Origin: Myroides profundi
Lineage (GTDB): Bacteria; Bacteroidota; Bacteroidia; Flavobacteriales; Flavobacteriaceae
NCBI RefSeq assembly: GCF_000833025.1
Contig: NZ_CP010817.1
Location: 868,001 to 932,000, forward strand
Reading direction: 5' to 3'
Length of the DNA: 64,000 nt
Positions 52,118 through 58,843 of the stretch are shown here, in pieces. The position numbers and the translations under genes are program-made. The notes under the pieces were generated by a model, which saw nothing but the letters and a program-made list of their open reading frames with translations, did not search any database and was not told the origin of the DNA. The stretch's first letter is position 1. Every line of letters starts with the position of its first letter.

Positions 52118-52768
52118 ATGAAATTAAAAAAGATAAATAGTACTTTACAAGAGAACTTAAGTAAGAACGGTCTTTTAGAACCAACTACTCTTCAAAAGAA
52201 AACTTTTGGAACAATTAAAAGTGGGAGAGATGTAGTGATTTTTGGACCTAAAGAGCAGGGGAAAACAACGGCTATGATAATCGCAGCTCTACAGCGTACT
52301 GAAAGACCTGTAGAAGGAGAGATCGCTACAAGAGTATTGATTGTTGTTAAAGATAAGTTTGAGGTAGAGAGATTAATGGAAGTCTTCGAAGAGTATAGTA
52401 GATATACGGACCTTAGAATCTATGGAGTACATGATTATACAGATTTAGATGAAGATAAGAATCTACTTTCATTAGGAAATGATATCTTGATAGGTACTGC
52501 TAATCGATTGAATGAGATGTTTGCAAGCGCAGGGTTTGACGTAAATCAGTTGAGGATGTATATTATAGATGATATAGATATTCAGCTTAGAAATCGCTTA
52601 GAACCGCGTTTACACAGATTGTCAGAAAGTATCGGGAAAACACAACGTCTTTATTTAGCTACCGAGTTTGTTGAACAATTAGATATGTTTGCTGATAAGT
52701 CTCTTAGTGAAGATGCGGAGTGGTTTGACTTCTACGATGATGACGAAGAAGAAGAGGATAATGAATAA
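52118..52768 (+). CDS. DEAD-box-like protein, N-terminal RecA domain only
   Basis: The 216-residue protein resembles the first RecA-like domain of DEAD-box helicases: a Q-motif-like PTTLQKKTF, a Walker A variant GPKEQGKTT, a region like motif Ib (NDILIGTANRLNEMF) and motif II degenerate to IIDDIDI in place of DEAD. The SAT motif reads ATE, and the second RecA domain with motifs IV-VI is absent. It ends in a long Asp/Glu tail. It follows the activator gene by 3 bases. It cannot be a processive helicase; binding of RNA or regulation is possible. Confidence 0.75.
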   Translation: MKLKKINSTLQENLSKNGLLEPTTLQKKTFGTIKSGRDVVIFGPKEQGKTTAMIIAALQRTERPVEGEIATRVLIVVKDKFEVERLMEVFEEYSRYTDLRIYGVHDYTDLDEDKNLLSLGNDILIGTANRLNEMFASAGFDVNQLRMYIIDDIDIQLRNRLEPRLHRLSESIGKTQRLYLATEFVEQLDMFADKSLSEDAEWFDFYDDDEEEEDNE

Positions 52769-52770
52769 AA

Positions 52771-52800
52771 GAAAAGGCTGTCTAGAAGGACAGCCTTTTC
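52771..52800. terminator. Bidirectional terminator
   Basis: GAAAAGGCTGTC (52771-52782) and GACAGCCTTTTC (52789-52800) form a perfect 12-bp stem with T-rich sequence on the right and an A-rich left flank. It separates the plus-strand DEAD-box-like gene and a minus-strand gene. Confidence 0.85.
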
Positions 52801-52802
52801 TT

Positions 52803-53435
52803 TTATAATATGTTTTTGTTTTTGACTTCAGCTAAGATACTTAAAGCTTTTTTCTTTATTGTAGCAGGAAGTTGTTTGAAGTTATTGTCTTCTTCTATGT
52901 GATATTTATCTTCTTCTTGATAAGGAATATAAGCTGTAACCTTAGATTTATAAAGTTCATAACTATTTGCTTTAGCAGTATATATGATTACTTTTAATGG
53001 CTTTGCATCTAGACCATCAGAATTCATAAAATAGGTTAGGTAAAATTCTGGTTTACCATCTCTATCTATATCTGTAACGATACAGTAATCATATAAAAAT
53101 TCTGGCTGTGCTAGACCTTCAGCGTAGTCTTTGAATTTAATTTTTTCCAATATTCCACCATGGTCTTCTATATAGATGCCAGACAATATATCTGTAGGTT
53201 TGTTAGATAAATAACTTGGTTTGATTGCTTTTCGCTCATTAAAGAACCACAAATAACTCCCTGTTTTATCTCCCATATAATTGATAATCATTTTAGGTGT
53301 TCCTTCTAGTGGATTACCTAGTTCTTCAATTATATCTTTAAACTTTTGGTCTTTTGGTTTTAATCTTTGGTTTATTTGAGCAATCGAATTTAAGCTAAAA
53401 CAAAGAAATGCTAAGGCTAATAGAGTTTTGTTCAT
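52803..53435 (-). CDS. Hypothetical secreted protein
   Basis: The 210-residue product has a signal peptide (MNKTLLALAFLCFSLNSIAQ). A motif DIDRDGKPEFYLTYFM near residue 125 looks like the Asp-rich loops of FG-GAP-like repeats and of small flavobacterial surface proteins. The rest is unremarkable and beta-rich. Possible secreted binding protein; no function assigned. It lies 42 bases after the 53477 gene on the same strand and may share its message. Confidence 0.65.
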   Translation of the reverse strand: MNKTLLALAFLCFSLNSIAQINQRLKPKDQKFKDIIEELGNPLEGTPKMIINYMGDKTGSYLWFFNERKAIKPSYLSNKPTDILSGIYIEDHGGILEKIKFKDYAEGLAQPEFLYDYCIVTDIDRDGKPEFYLTYFMNSDGLDAKPLKVIIYTAKANSYELYKSKVTAYIPYQEEDKYHIEEDNNFKQLPATIKKKALSILAEVKNKNIL

Positions 53436-53476
53436 ATTGTTATATGGATTCTGTTGATTGATGGTTAATACGCGGG

Positions 53477-54172
53477 TTAAAGATTGATTGATAAAAAGAC
53501 AATAGCTAATATTATTATTGATATAATGAGTGCGATAATCATTGTTTTTTTGTATCCTTTTTTATCAAATTCAAAGCTGCTAGGATTGATAAAAAAATCA
53601 GTATATACACTATCAGCTATTCTTAAGTCTGGTCTGTATAATGTAACTCCTTGTAAGAAGTGCTGTCTAAGTTCTCTAGAATTAGTTGAAATGGATGTGT
53701 AAAAAATATCAGTATTCTGAAAAGATACAGTGCGTTCCTGATGATTGTAAAGCACTTTTAATACCATTTTACTGCTTATATTGACTCCTGTTGTTTTTGT
53801 AAAAATATCTTTAGAATAAGGTTGTTTAGACTTGTTGAGGTCTTTATATAATAAGTGTTCTATTTCTCCATTGAGTTTGTGGTATTGTATTCCTAGTTTA
53901 TTGACTATAATTTTCTGTATGGCAGTAGTATTTTTCTTTTTATACTCTTTTAAGAACTTATATATACCGTAGGTGAGTAGTAAAACATATAGACCTATAA
54001 GTATATAAGCCTCAGTACTGTTTGTATAGTCGTTTATTAAAGCAAAAGGAAGAAGATATAATAATACTAATAAAAATGTGGTAAAAAGTAGAAATACAAT
54101 GCGAACCAACAAAGTTAATTTAGGATTCGTAAGAGTAACTAATTCAGGGAAAGTATCTGAAGTATATTTCAT
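53477..54172 (-). CDS. Hypothetical membrane protein with soluble middle domain
   Basis: The 231-residue protein has two N-terminal hydrophobic segments (about 20-45 and 52-70), a central soluble domain (80-200) with beta-strand character (KIIVNKLGIQYHKLNGEIEHLLYKDL), and a C-terminal helix (about 211-230). The layout recalls membrane-anchored PH-like proteins of Bacteroidota. No named family recognised. It precedes the secreted-protein gene on the same strand. Confidence 0.65.
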   Translation of the reverse strand: MKYTSDTFPELVTLTNPKLTLLVRIVFLLFTTFLLVLLYLLPFALINDYTNSTEAYILIGLYVLLLTYGIYKFLKEYKKKNTTAIQKIIVNKLGIQYHKLNGEIEHLLYKDLNKSKQPYSKDIFTKTTGVNISSKMVLKVLYNHQERTVSFQNTDIFYTSISTNSRELRQHFLQGVTLYRPDLRIADSVYTDFFINPSSFEFDKKGYKKTMIIALIISIIILAIVFLSINL

Positions 54173-54255
54173 CTTTATCTTTTATCAAAGTGTAAAAATA
54201 TAAAATTATTGAGAAGTTGATTTAGATAAGGCAAAGTAAAAATAGGGTATAAAAA

Positions 54256-54279
54256 AAGGAGACTTAAATAAGTCTCCTT
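54256..54279 (-). terminator. Terminator after tRNA-fMet
   Basis: AAGGAGACTTA (54256-54266) pairs with TAAGTCTCCTT (54269-54279). The run of seven A residues on the plus side (54251-54257) gives a T-run at the end on the minus strand, immediately 3' of the tRNA. Confidence 0.85.
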
Positions 54280-54284
54280 GGTAG

Positions 54285-54357
54285 TAGCGGGAACAGGACT
54301 CGAACCTGTGACCTTCGGGTTATGAGCCCGACGAGCTGCCTACTGCTCTATCCCGCG
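54285..54357 (-). tRNA. tRNA-fMet (CAU), initiator
   Basis: The minus strand folds to a full cloverleaf of 73 nt: acceptor CGCGGGA, D-arm GAGC...GCTC, anticodon stem TCGGG-CTCATAA-CCCGA, T-arm ACAGG-TTCGAGT-CCTGT. Anticodon is CAT. The three consecutive G-C pairs at the bottom of the anticodon stem (GGG/CCC) and the C1-U72 mismatch mark an initiator tRNA. No CCA is encoded. fmt, whose product formylates it, is 3.5 kb away. Confidence 0.93.
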
Positions 54358-54368
54358 ATATTGTGGTG

Positions 54369-54376
54369 CAAATATA
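54369..54376 (-). promoter_or_regulatory. -7 element of tRNA-fMet
   Basis: TATATTTG on the minus strand, an exact TAnnTTTG match, 12 bases upstream of the mature 5' end. Confidence 0.55.
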
Positions 54377-54469
54377 CTACTAAATAGTAACCATGCAAGG
54401 GATAGAAGCTTTTATTTTTAAAAATATTTTATTTTTATGGTTAATGTGTTGTTATTAAGGTTGTTGTTT

Positions 54470-55102
54470 TTATAAGGTTTTTGGGCATATATCGACATTA
54501 TGAGGTTTAGAGTCTATTATTGCATAGTTTTGAACTTCCTTTAACCAGTTTTGTCGATCTTCTAATGATAAATTATTCATTAAACCGATGAAAGTACTGT
54601 CTGTTACTTCTACACCGCAGTACTCTAAAATACCTGTTTTAAGTTGAAGAAGACCACTATCATTAAAAACAGTTGTGTAAACTTCTTGGCTAAGGTCACC
54701 ACCTGTTGTTATTATTCTAGCTGTACGTCCTTTTAAGAGACCTATTGTTTCTGTTGTAGAGATATGGTTAAATGCGATGCCAGGTAAGAAGGCTCTGTCA
54801 AAAAAACCTTTCATTAGAGCAGGAAGACCCACCCACCATAGAGGATGTATCCATACCAAATGGTTGCTCCATTTTATATCATCTAAGGCTTTTAGTAAAT
54901 CAGGCTCTAGCTCTGTGCGTTTTCTATAGCCAAATTCTAAATTAGGATTGAACTCTAATGAATGTAGTGCTAAATATCTTATTTCAATATTGGGTGTGTT
55001 GTGCAAAGCTTCTAAATAGCTTTGTGCTAAAGCAGCATTATAACTGTATGGGTCTGGATGACCATTGATTACTAAGATCTTTTTTGTTTTGTATTCTATC
55101 AT
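54470..55102 (-). CDS. NAD(P)H-dependent FMN oxidoreductase (Flavodoxin_2 type)
   Basis: The 210-residue protein has the phosphate-binding loop INGHPDPYSYNAALAQ (about 12-27), HLVWIHPLWWVGLPALMKGFFDRAFLPG near 84-111 and a late TTGGD. This matches the KefF/NQO1-like quinone or nitro-reductase group. It probably reduces quinones or electrophiles with NAD(P)H, protecting against redox stress. It lies between two tRNA genes with its own promoter (55127-55134). Confidence 0.9.
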   Translation of the reverse strand: MIEYKTKKILVINGHPDPYSYNAALAQSYLEALHNTPNIEIRYLALHSLEFNPNLEFGYRKRTELEPDLLKALDDIKWSNHLVWIHPLWWVGLPALMKGFFDRAFLPGIAFNHISTTETIGLLKGRTARIITTGGDLSQEVYTTVFNDSGLLQLKTGILEYCGVEVTDSTFIGLMNNLSLEDRQNWLKEVQNYAIIDSKPHNVDICPKTL

Positions 55103-55126
55103 CTTTATTTAATTATTTAAAGAGGA

Positions 55127-55134
55127 CAAACGTA
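55127..55134 (-). promoter_or_regulatory. -7 element of the oxidoreductase gene
   Basis: TACGTTTG on the minus strand matches TAnnTTTG exactly, 24 bases before the start codon at 55102. Confidence 0.5.
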
Positions 55135-55213
55135 CAGGGAGTTTTTAGACAGTAGTAGGTACATTTCTATGATAGTTCGGTAGTTATTAAATGTACAATA
55201 GTCTATAAATAAA

Positions 55214-55243
55214 AAAAGGACATCTTAGATAAGATGTCCTTTT
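55214..55243 (-). terminator. Terminator after tRNA-Met
   Basis: AAAAGGACATCTTA (55214-55227) pairs with TAAGATGTCCTTTT (55230-55243), immediately 3' of the tRNA on the minus strand, with an A-run giving T residues on that strand. Confidence 0.85.
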
Positions 55244-55249
55244 ACCTTG

Positions 55250-55323
55250 TAGCGAAGACGGGAGTTGAACCCGTGACCTCAGGGTTATGAATCCTGCGCT
55301 CTAACCGACTGAGCTACCTCGCC
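55250..55323 (-). tRNA. tRNA-Met (CAU), elongator
   Basis: The minus strand gives a 74-nt cloverleaf: acceptor GGCGAGG, D-arm GCTC...GAGC, anticodon loop TTCATAA on stem CAGGA/CCCTG with an A-C mismatch next to the loop, T-arm ACGGG/CCCGT. Anticodon CAT. It lacks the GGG/CCC initiator pairs and has a G1-U72 pair, so it is elongator Met rather than fMet; an Ile-CAU (lysidine) tRNA is less likely by its acceptor. No CCA is encoded. Confidence 0.85.
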
Positions 55324-55357
55324 ATTATTAGGCTGCGTTACTTCTGTAATGCGGGTG

Positions 55358-55365
55358 CAAATATA
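55358..55365 (-). promoter_or_regulatory. -7 element of tRNA-Met
   Basis: TATATTTG on the minus strand, an exact TAnnTTTG match 35 bases upstream of the tRNA 5' end, leaving a 5' leader of roughly 30 bases. Confidence 0.5.
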
Positions 55366-55466
55366 GAACAAAAACTTTATAATGCAAATAGAGAATGAGA
55401 AAAAAAATATTTTTTTATTTGCAAAATATGATTATATTCGAAAAATTATAAATTTTATAAAAGGCT

Positions 55467-55853
55467 ATGAAAGAAAAATACGAACTAGAATTCTCAATTA
55501 ATTCATCTCCGCAATTATTGTATCAGTATATTTCGGATCCCTCAGGGCTAAGCGAGTGGTTCGCTGATAATGTAAATTCACGTGGTGAGATATATTCTTT
55601 TATGTGGGGAGATTCTGAAGAGAAAGCTCGTGTTGTGACTCGTAAAGCTGATGAGAGAGTTCGATATAGATGGTTAGATGAAAATGATAAAGAGACTGAT
55701 TACTTCTTTGAGTTAAAAATCAATAAAGATGAATTGACAAAAGATGTAACTATTATCGTTACAGATTTCGCTGAACCAGATGAAATCAATGAATCAAAAC
55801 AATTATGGGAAAATCAAATCATGGACTTAAAACAAGTATTAGGTTCTGCATAA
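55467..55853 (+). CDS. START-like (AHSA1-related) domain protein
   Basis: The 128-residue protein has the START-like signature LEFSINSSPQLLYQYISDPSGLSEWFADNV, then FMWGDSEEKARVVTRKADERVRYRWL and a C-terminal helix WENQIMDLKQVLG. This is the SRPBCC fold with a hydrophobic pocket. The gene is conserved in Bacteroidota but unstudied. A TTTG (55418-55421) and a TATATTCG (55433-55440, one mismatch to the -7 consensus) lie upstream. The aminotransferase gene follows after 56 bases. Confidence 0.8.
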   Translation: MKEKYELEFSINSSPQLLYQYISDPSGLSEWFADNVNSRGEIYSFMWGDSEEKARVVTRKADERVRYRWLDENDKETDYFFELKINKDELTKDVTIIVTDFAEPDEINESKQLWENQIMDLKQVLGSA

Positions 55854-55870
55854 TTCCATAAAATATAACT

Positions 55871-55930
55871 TATATTTGCCGTTAATAGTAATCAGAAGAA
55901 AAGAAATATATGATTAATGTTAACGGCAAA
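55871..55930 (+). promoter_or_regulatory. -7 element and inverted repeat spanning the aminotransferase start
   Basis: TATATTTG (55871-55878) is an exact TAnnTTTG match, 32 bases before the ATG at 55910. TTTGCCGTTAA (55875-55885) is exactly complementary to TTAACGGCAAA (55920-55930), so an 11-bp inverted repeat flanks the start codon and covers part of the promoter. Confidence 0.55.
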
Positions 55931-56752
55931 ATTGTTTCTAATAGCAACGTATCTGTAGAACATAATAGAGGTTTTTTATATGGTGATGCTGTTTTTGAAA
56001 CAGTTAGGGTTTTAGATGGAAAGGTTTTATTCTTAGAAGACCACTACTTTAGATTAATGTCTTCTATGCGTATTCTGCGTATGGAGATTCCTATGGAATT
56101 TACAATGGAGTATTTTCAAGAAGAAATACTTAAAACAATCAATAGCCTTGAATCAGTTATAAATGCATTTAGAGTGCGTTTTACAGCATATAGAGATGCT
56201 GAAGGTAAATATCTACCTACGACTAGAAAAATAGGTTATATTGTTTCGGCAGAGCTTTTAAACAATGGAGTATATAGTCTGAATACAAAGGATTATGAAA
56301 TCGAATTGTATAAGGACTTTTATGTGACTTCACACTTATTATCAACTTTAAAAACAAATAATAGACTGATAAACGTAACTGGTAGTATCTTCGCTGAAGA
56401 GAATGGTTATCAAAACTGTTTATTGTTGAATGATGCTAAGAACATTGTAGAGGCATTAAATGGTAATATTTTTATTGTAAAGGATAATGTAGTAAAGACT
56501 CCGCCTTTGTCTGATGGATGTGTGAAAGGTGTTATGAGAAAGCAAGTGATAGAGTTACTACAGAAGCAAACTGAATATACGTTTGAAGAAGGTATAATTT
56601 CACCATTTGAACTACAAAAAGCAGATGAATTATTTGTTACGAATGTAATCATGGGGATCCAACCTGTGACAAAATATCGTAAAAAAGAATATACTAATAC
56701 TTTAGCAGCAGATCTTATTAATAGATTGAATGCTAAAATTAGATTAATGTAA
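55910..56752 (+). CDS. Aminotransferase class IV
   Basis: The 280-residue PLP enzyme has the class IV layout: GFLYGDAVFETVRVLDGKVLFLEDHYFRL at the start, the PLP Lys probably in LSTLKTNNRL (about 148), NIVEALNGNIF and PPLSDGCVKGVMR. The group includes branched-chain aminotransferases and 4-amino-4-deoxychorismate lyase; the short length and Bacteroidota neighbours do not decide between them. It is in a short run with the START-like gene and convergent with the YqgE gene. Confidence 0.88.
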   Translation: MINVNGKIVSNSNVSVEHNRGFLYGDAVFETVRVLDGKVLFLEDHYFRLMSSMRILRMEIPMEFTMEYFQEEILKTINSLESVINAFRVRFTAYRDAEGKYLPTTRKIGYIVSAELLNNGVYSLNTKDYEIELYKDFYVTSHLLSTLKTNNRLINVTGSIFAEENGYQNCLLLNDAKNIVEALNGNIFIVKDNVVKTPPLSDGCVKGVMRKQVIELLQKQTEYTFEEGIISPFELQKADELFVTNVIMGIQPVTKYRKKEYTNTLAADLINRLNAKIRLM

Positions 56753-56773
56753 TGAATGTCTAATCTAGATAAC

Positions 56774-57340
56774 TTAATTAAAATTAGGGTTTTTTGGAGC
56801 ATTTAACCATAAAGAGTATTTTTTTCCTAGTTTAGCTAAAGAACTTTTCCATAAGTCTTTAGGAGACTGATAAAAAATACTCTTTGTTTCTAACTTATTA
56901 GAAGTTACCCAAAAATTATCTTCAATTTCATTTTTTAATTGATCACAGTCCCAACCTGAATATCCTAAAAAGAAGCGGATATCATTTTTATTTAATATTC
57001 CTAAAGACAGGATATTACTTAACTCTTCAAAGTCTACTCCCCAGTATAGATCATCAACAATATGTATGCTATCCGGAATCAGTTCTGGTCTAGTATGGAT
57101 ATAGAATATTCTATTTTTTTGAACAGGGCCTCCGTCATATATAGTAAATGCCGACTCTACGTTTGGTAATAAATCAGACAAGGTGAGATCTAATGGTTTA
57201 TTTAAAATAAAACCAACTGAACCATCCTGACTATGTTCTGTTAATAAAATAATTGATCTTGAGAAAATAAGATCGGCATTATGAGCACTAGGTAGTGAGA
57301 TTAATTGATCTCCTCTTTGTATAGAAAGTGAATGAATCAT
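56774..57340 (-). CDS. YqgE/AlgH family protein
   Basis: The 188-residue protein has the DUF179 signature: FSRSIILLTEHSQDGSVGFILNKPLD, YDGGPVQKNRIFYIH, and FFLGYSGWDCDQLKNEI. Function unknown; in Pseudomonas AlgH affects alginate gene expression. The length is standard for the family. It is preceded by HU on the same strand, with a terminator between them, so they are separate units. Confidence 0.92.
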   Translation of the reverse strand: MIHSLSIQRGDQLISLPSAHNADLIFSRSIILLTEHSQDGSVGFILNKPLDLTLSDLLPNVESAFTIYDGGPVQKNRIFYIHTRPELIPDSIHIVDDLYWGVDFEELSNILSLGILNKNDIRFFLGYSGWDCDQLKNEIEDNFWVTSNKLETKSIFYQSPKDLWKSSLAKLGKKYSLWLNAPKNPNFN

Positions 57341-57388
57341 ATTTATAAAACTATCAGATGTAATTCAACTTCTAATATAATAAAAAAA

Positions 57389-57408
57389 CCTCACTTAAGT
57401 TAGTGAGG
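57389..57408 (-). terminator. Terminator after the HU gene
   Basis: CCTCACT (57389-57395) pairs with AGTGAGG (57402-57408), with an A7 run on the plus side giving T residues on the minus strand. Confidence 0.75.
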
Positions 57409-57447
57409 CTTTATATTTTCGAAAAAGTGTTTAATATTAATCTAATA

Positions 57448-57732
57448 TTATTTTTTCTTCTTGTTTACAGCGTTTTCTAATTCAGAACCAGCTTTAAATT
57501 TCACTACTTTTTTAGCAGCAATTTTGATTGTTTTTCCAGTTTGAGGGTTTCTTCCTTCTCTTGCAGCTCTATCAGATACTGACCAAGATCCAAAACCAAC
57601 TAAAGAAATTTTTTCACCTTTACCTAAAGTAGTTTCAACATTTGATAAGAATGATTCTAATGCTTTTTTAGCAGCCACTTTGCTGATTTCTGCATCTTTA
57701 GCAATTGCATCAATTAATTCAGTTTTGTTCAT
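57448..57732 (-). CDS. hup: HU-family DNA-binding protein
   Basis: The 94-residue protein has the HU/IHF core: MNKTELIDAIAKDAEISKVAAKKALESFL, GEKISLVGFGSWSV and the beta-arm RNPQTGKTIKIAAKKVVKFKAG. It wraps and bends DNA as a dimer and organises the chromosome. A Lys-rich end (NKKKK) is present. Its promoter is at 57774-57781. Length and motif identity make the assignment firm. Confidence 0.95.
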   Translation of the reverse strand: MNKTELIDAIAKDAEISKVAAKKALESFLSNVETTLGKGEKISLVGFGSWSVSDRAAREGRNPQTGKTIKIAAKKVVKFKAGSELENAVNKKKK

Positions 57733-57773
57733 AATAATTTTTTTTAAAGGTTAACTTTATTAACGTCCTTATA

Positions 57774-57781
57774 CAAATTTA
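57774..57781 (-). promoter_or_regulatory. -7 element of the HU gene
   Basis: TAAATTTG on the minus strand matches TAnnTTTG exactly, 41 bases before the start codon. Confidence 0.5.
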
Positions 57782-57898
57782 GGGTAATTCTGTAATAAAG
57801 CAAGTCTTTTGCATAAAAAAAAATAAAAATTTGATAAATCAAAGAGAATTAAAAGCTAAAATAAACTATAAATTTCTTAATTGCTGATTTTTAGTGTT

Positions 57899-58843
57899 TT
57901 ATAGGGCTATTGTATCCTCTGTAAAAGTGACTCCATTTAGTAAATCATTGGCTTTCATAGGCTTTTTACCTGGGAATTGAAGTCTTAAAATATTGATAAA
58001 ACCTTTTTCGACAGCAATTTTAATCTCTTTTTTGCTAGAAACCACTTTCCCAATGTTATAATTATGACTATGTTCTTCATAACTAGCTTCATATATTTTG
58101 ACTGTCCACTCTGTGTTATTGTCTTTAAAGAAACACCATGCTGTAGGGTATGGACTAAGTCCTCTAATAAGGTTGTGTATTTGAGAACCTGTTTTTGTAA
58201 AGTCAATTTTAGTGTTATCCTTATTTAGCTTATAAGCTGTTTTGGTTTCTTCTTTTGGTTGTGTTATTGTAATAACCTTATCTGACTTTATTAACTCTAA
58301 TGTCTCAAGTACAGTAGAAGCACCTAATATCATTAGTCTATCATGCAGTTCACCTGCATTCTCATCATTACCAATATTAGTTTCTTTTTTAAGAATGATT
58401 GCTCCTGTATCTATTTTTTCATCTATAAAGAATGTAGATACACCAGTAGTCGTCTCTCCATTGATGACAGCCCAGTTAATTGGAGCAGCACCTCTGTAAT
58501 CAGGTAGTAGGGATGCATGTAGGTTAAAGGTTCCTAGCTCTGGCATCTTCCAAACTACTTCAGGTAGCATTCTAAAGGCTACTACAACATTAAGATTAGC
58601 ATTGTAGCTTTTTAATTCTTCTATGAATTGTCCGTCTTTTAAGTTTGTAGGTTGTAGAATTGGTAGATTTTTCTCTAGTGCATATTCTTTTACAGCAGAG
58701 TATTTAATCTTTTGTCCTCTACCAGCAGGTCTATCAGGAGCAGTAATTACAGCTACCACATTATAGTTATTTGTATATATAGCATCTAGAATTCCGACAG
58801 CGAAGTCTGGAGTTCCCATGAATACGATACGTAAGTCTTTCAT
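57899..58843 (-). CDS. fmt: Methionyl-tRNA formyltransferase
   Basis: The 314-residue protein has the FMT signatures: IVFMGTPDFAVGIL near the start, HASLLPDYRGAAPINWAVINGE (folate and catalytic residues Asn-His-Asp type) near 110-130 and the C-terminal OB-fold tRNA-binding domain. It formylates Met-tRNAfMet for initiation. It overlaps recQ by 4 bases and is co-translated with it. The initiator tRNA lies in the same window. Confidence 0.96.
   Translation of the reverse strand: MKDLRIVFMGTPDFAVGILDAIYTNNYNVVAVITAPDRPAGRGQKIKYSAVKEYALEKNLPILQPTNLKDGQFIEELKSYNANLNVVVAFRMLPEVVWKMPELGTFNLHASLLPDYRGAAPINWAVINGETTTGVSTFFIDEKIDTGAIILKKETNIGNDENAGELHDRLMILGASTVLETLELIKSDKVITITQPKEETKTAYKLNKDNTKIDFTKTGSQIHNLIRGLSPYPTAWCFFKDNNTEWTVKIYEASYEEHSHNYNIGKVVSSKKEIKIAVEKGFINILRLQFPGKKPMKANDLLNGVTFTEDTIAL

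Noticed and set aside
54285..54357. tRNA-Ile (CAU) for one of the two CAU tRNAs
   Set aside because: The GGG/CCC anticodon-stem pairs make this one the initiator; the other (55250-55323) has a Met-type body, and no Ile-CAU acceptor features are seen.
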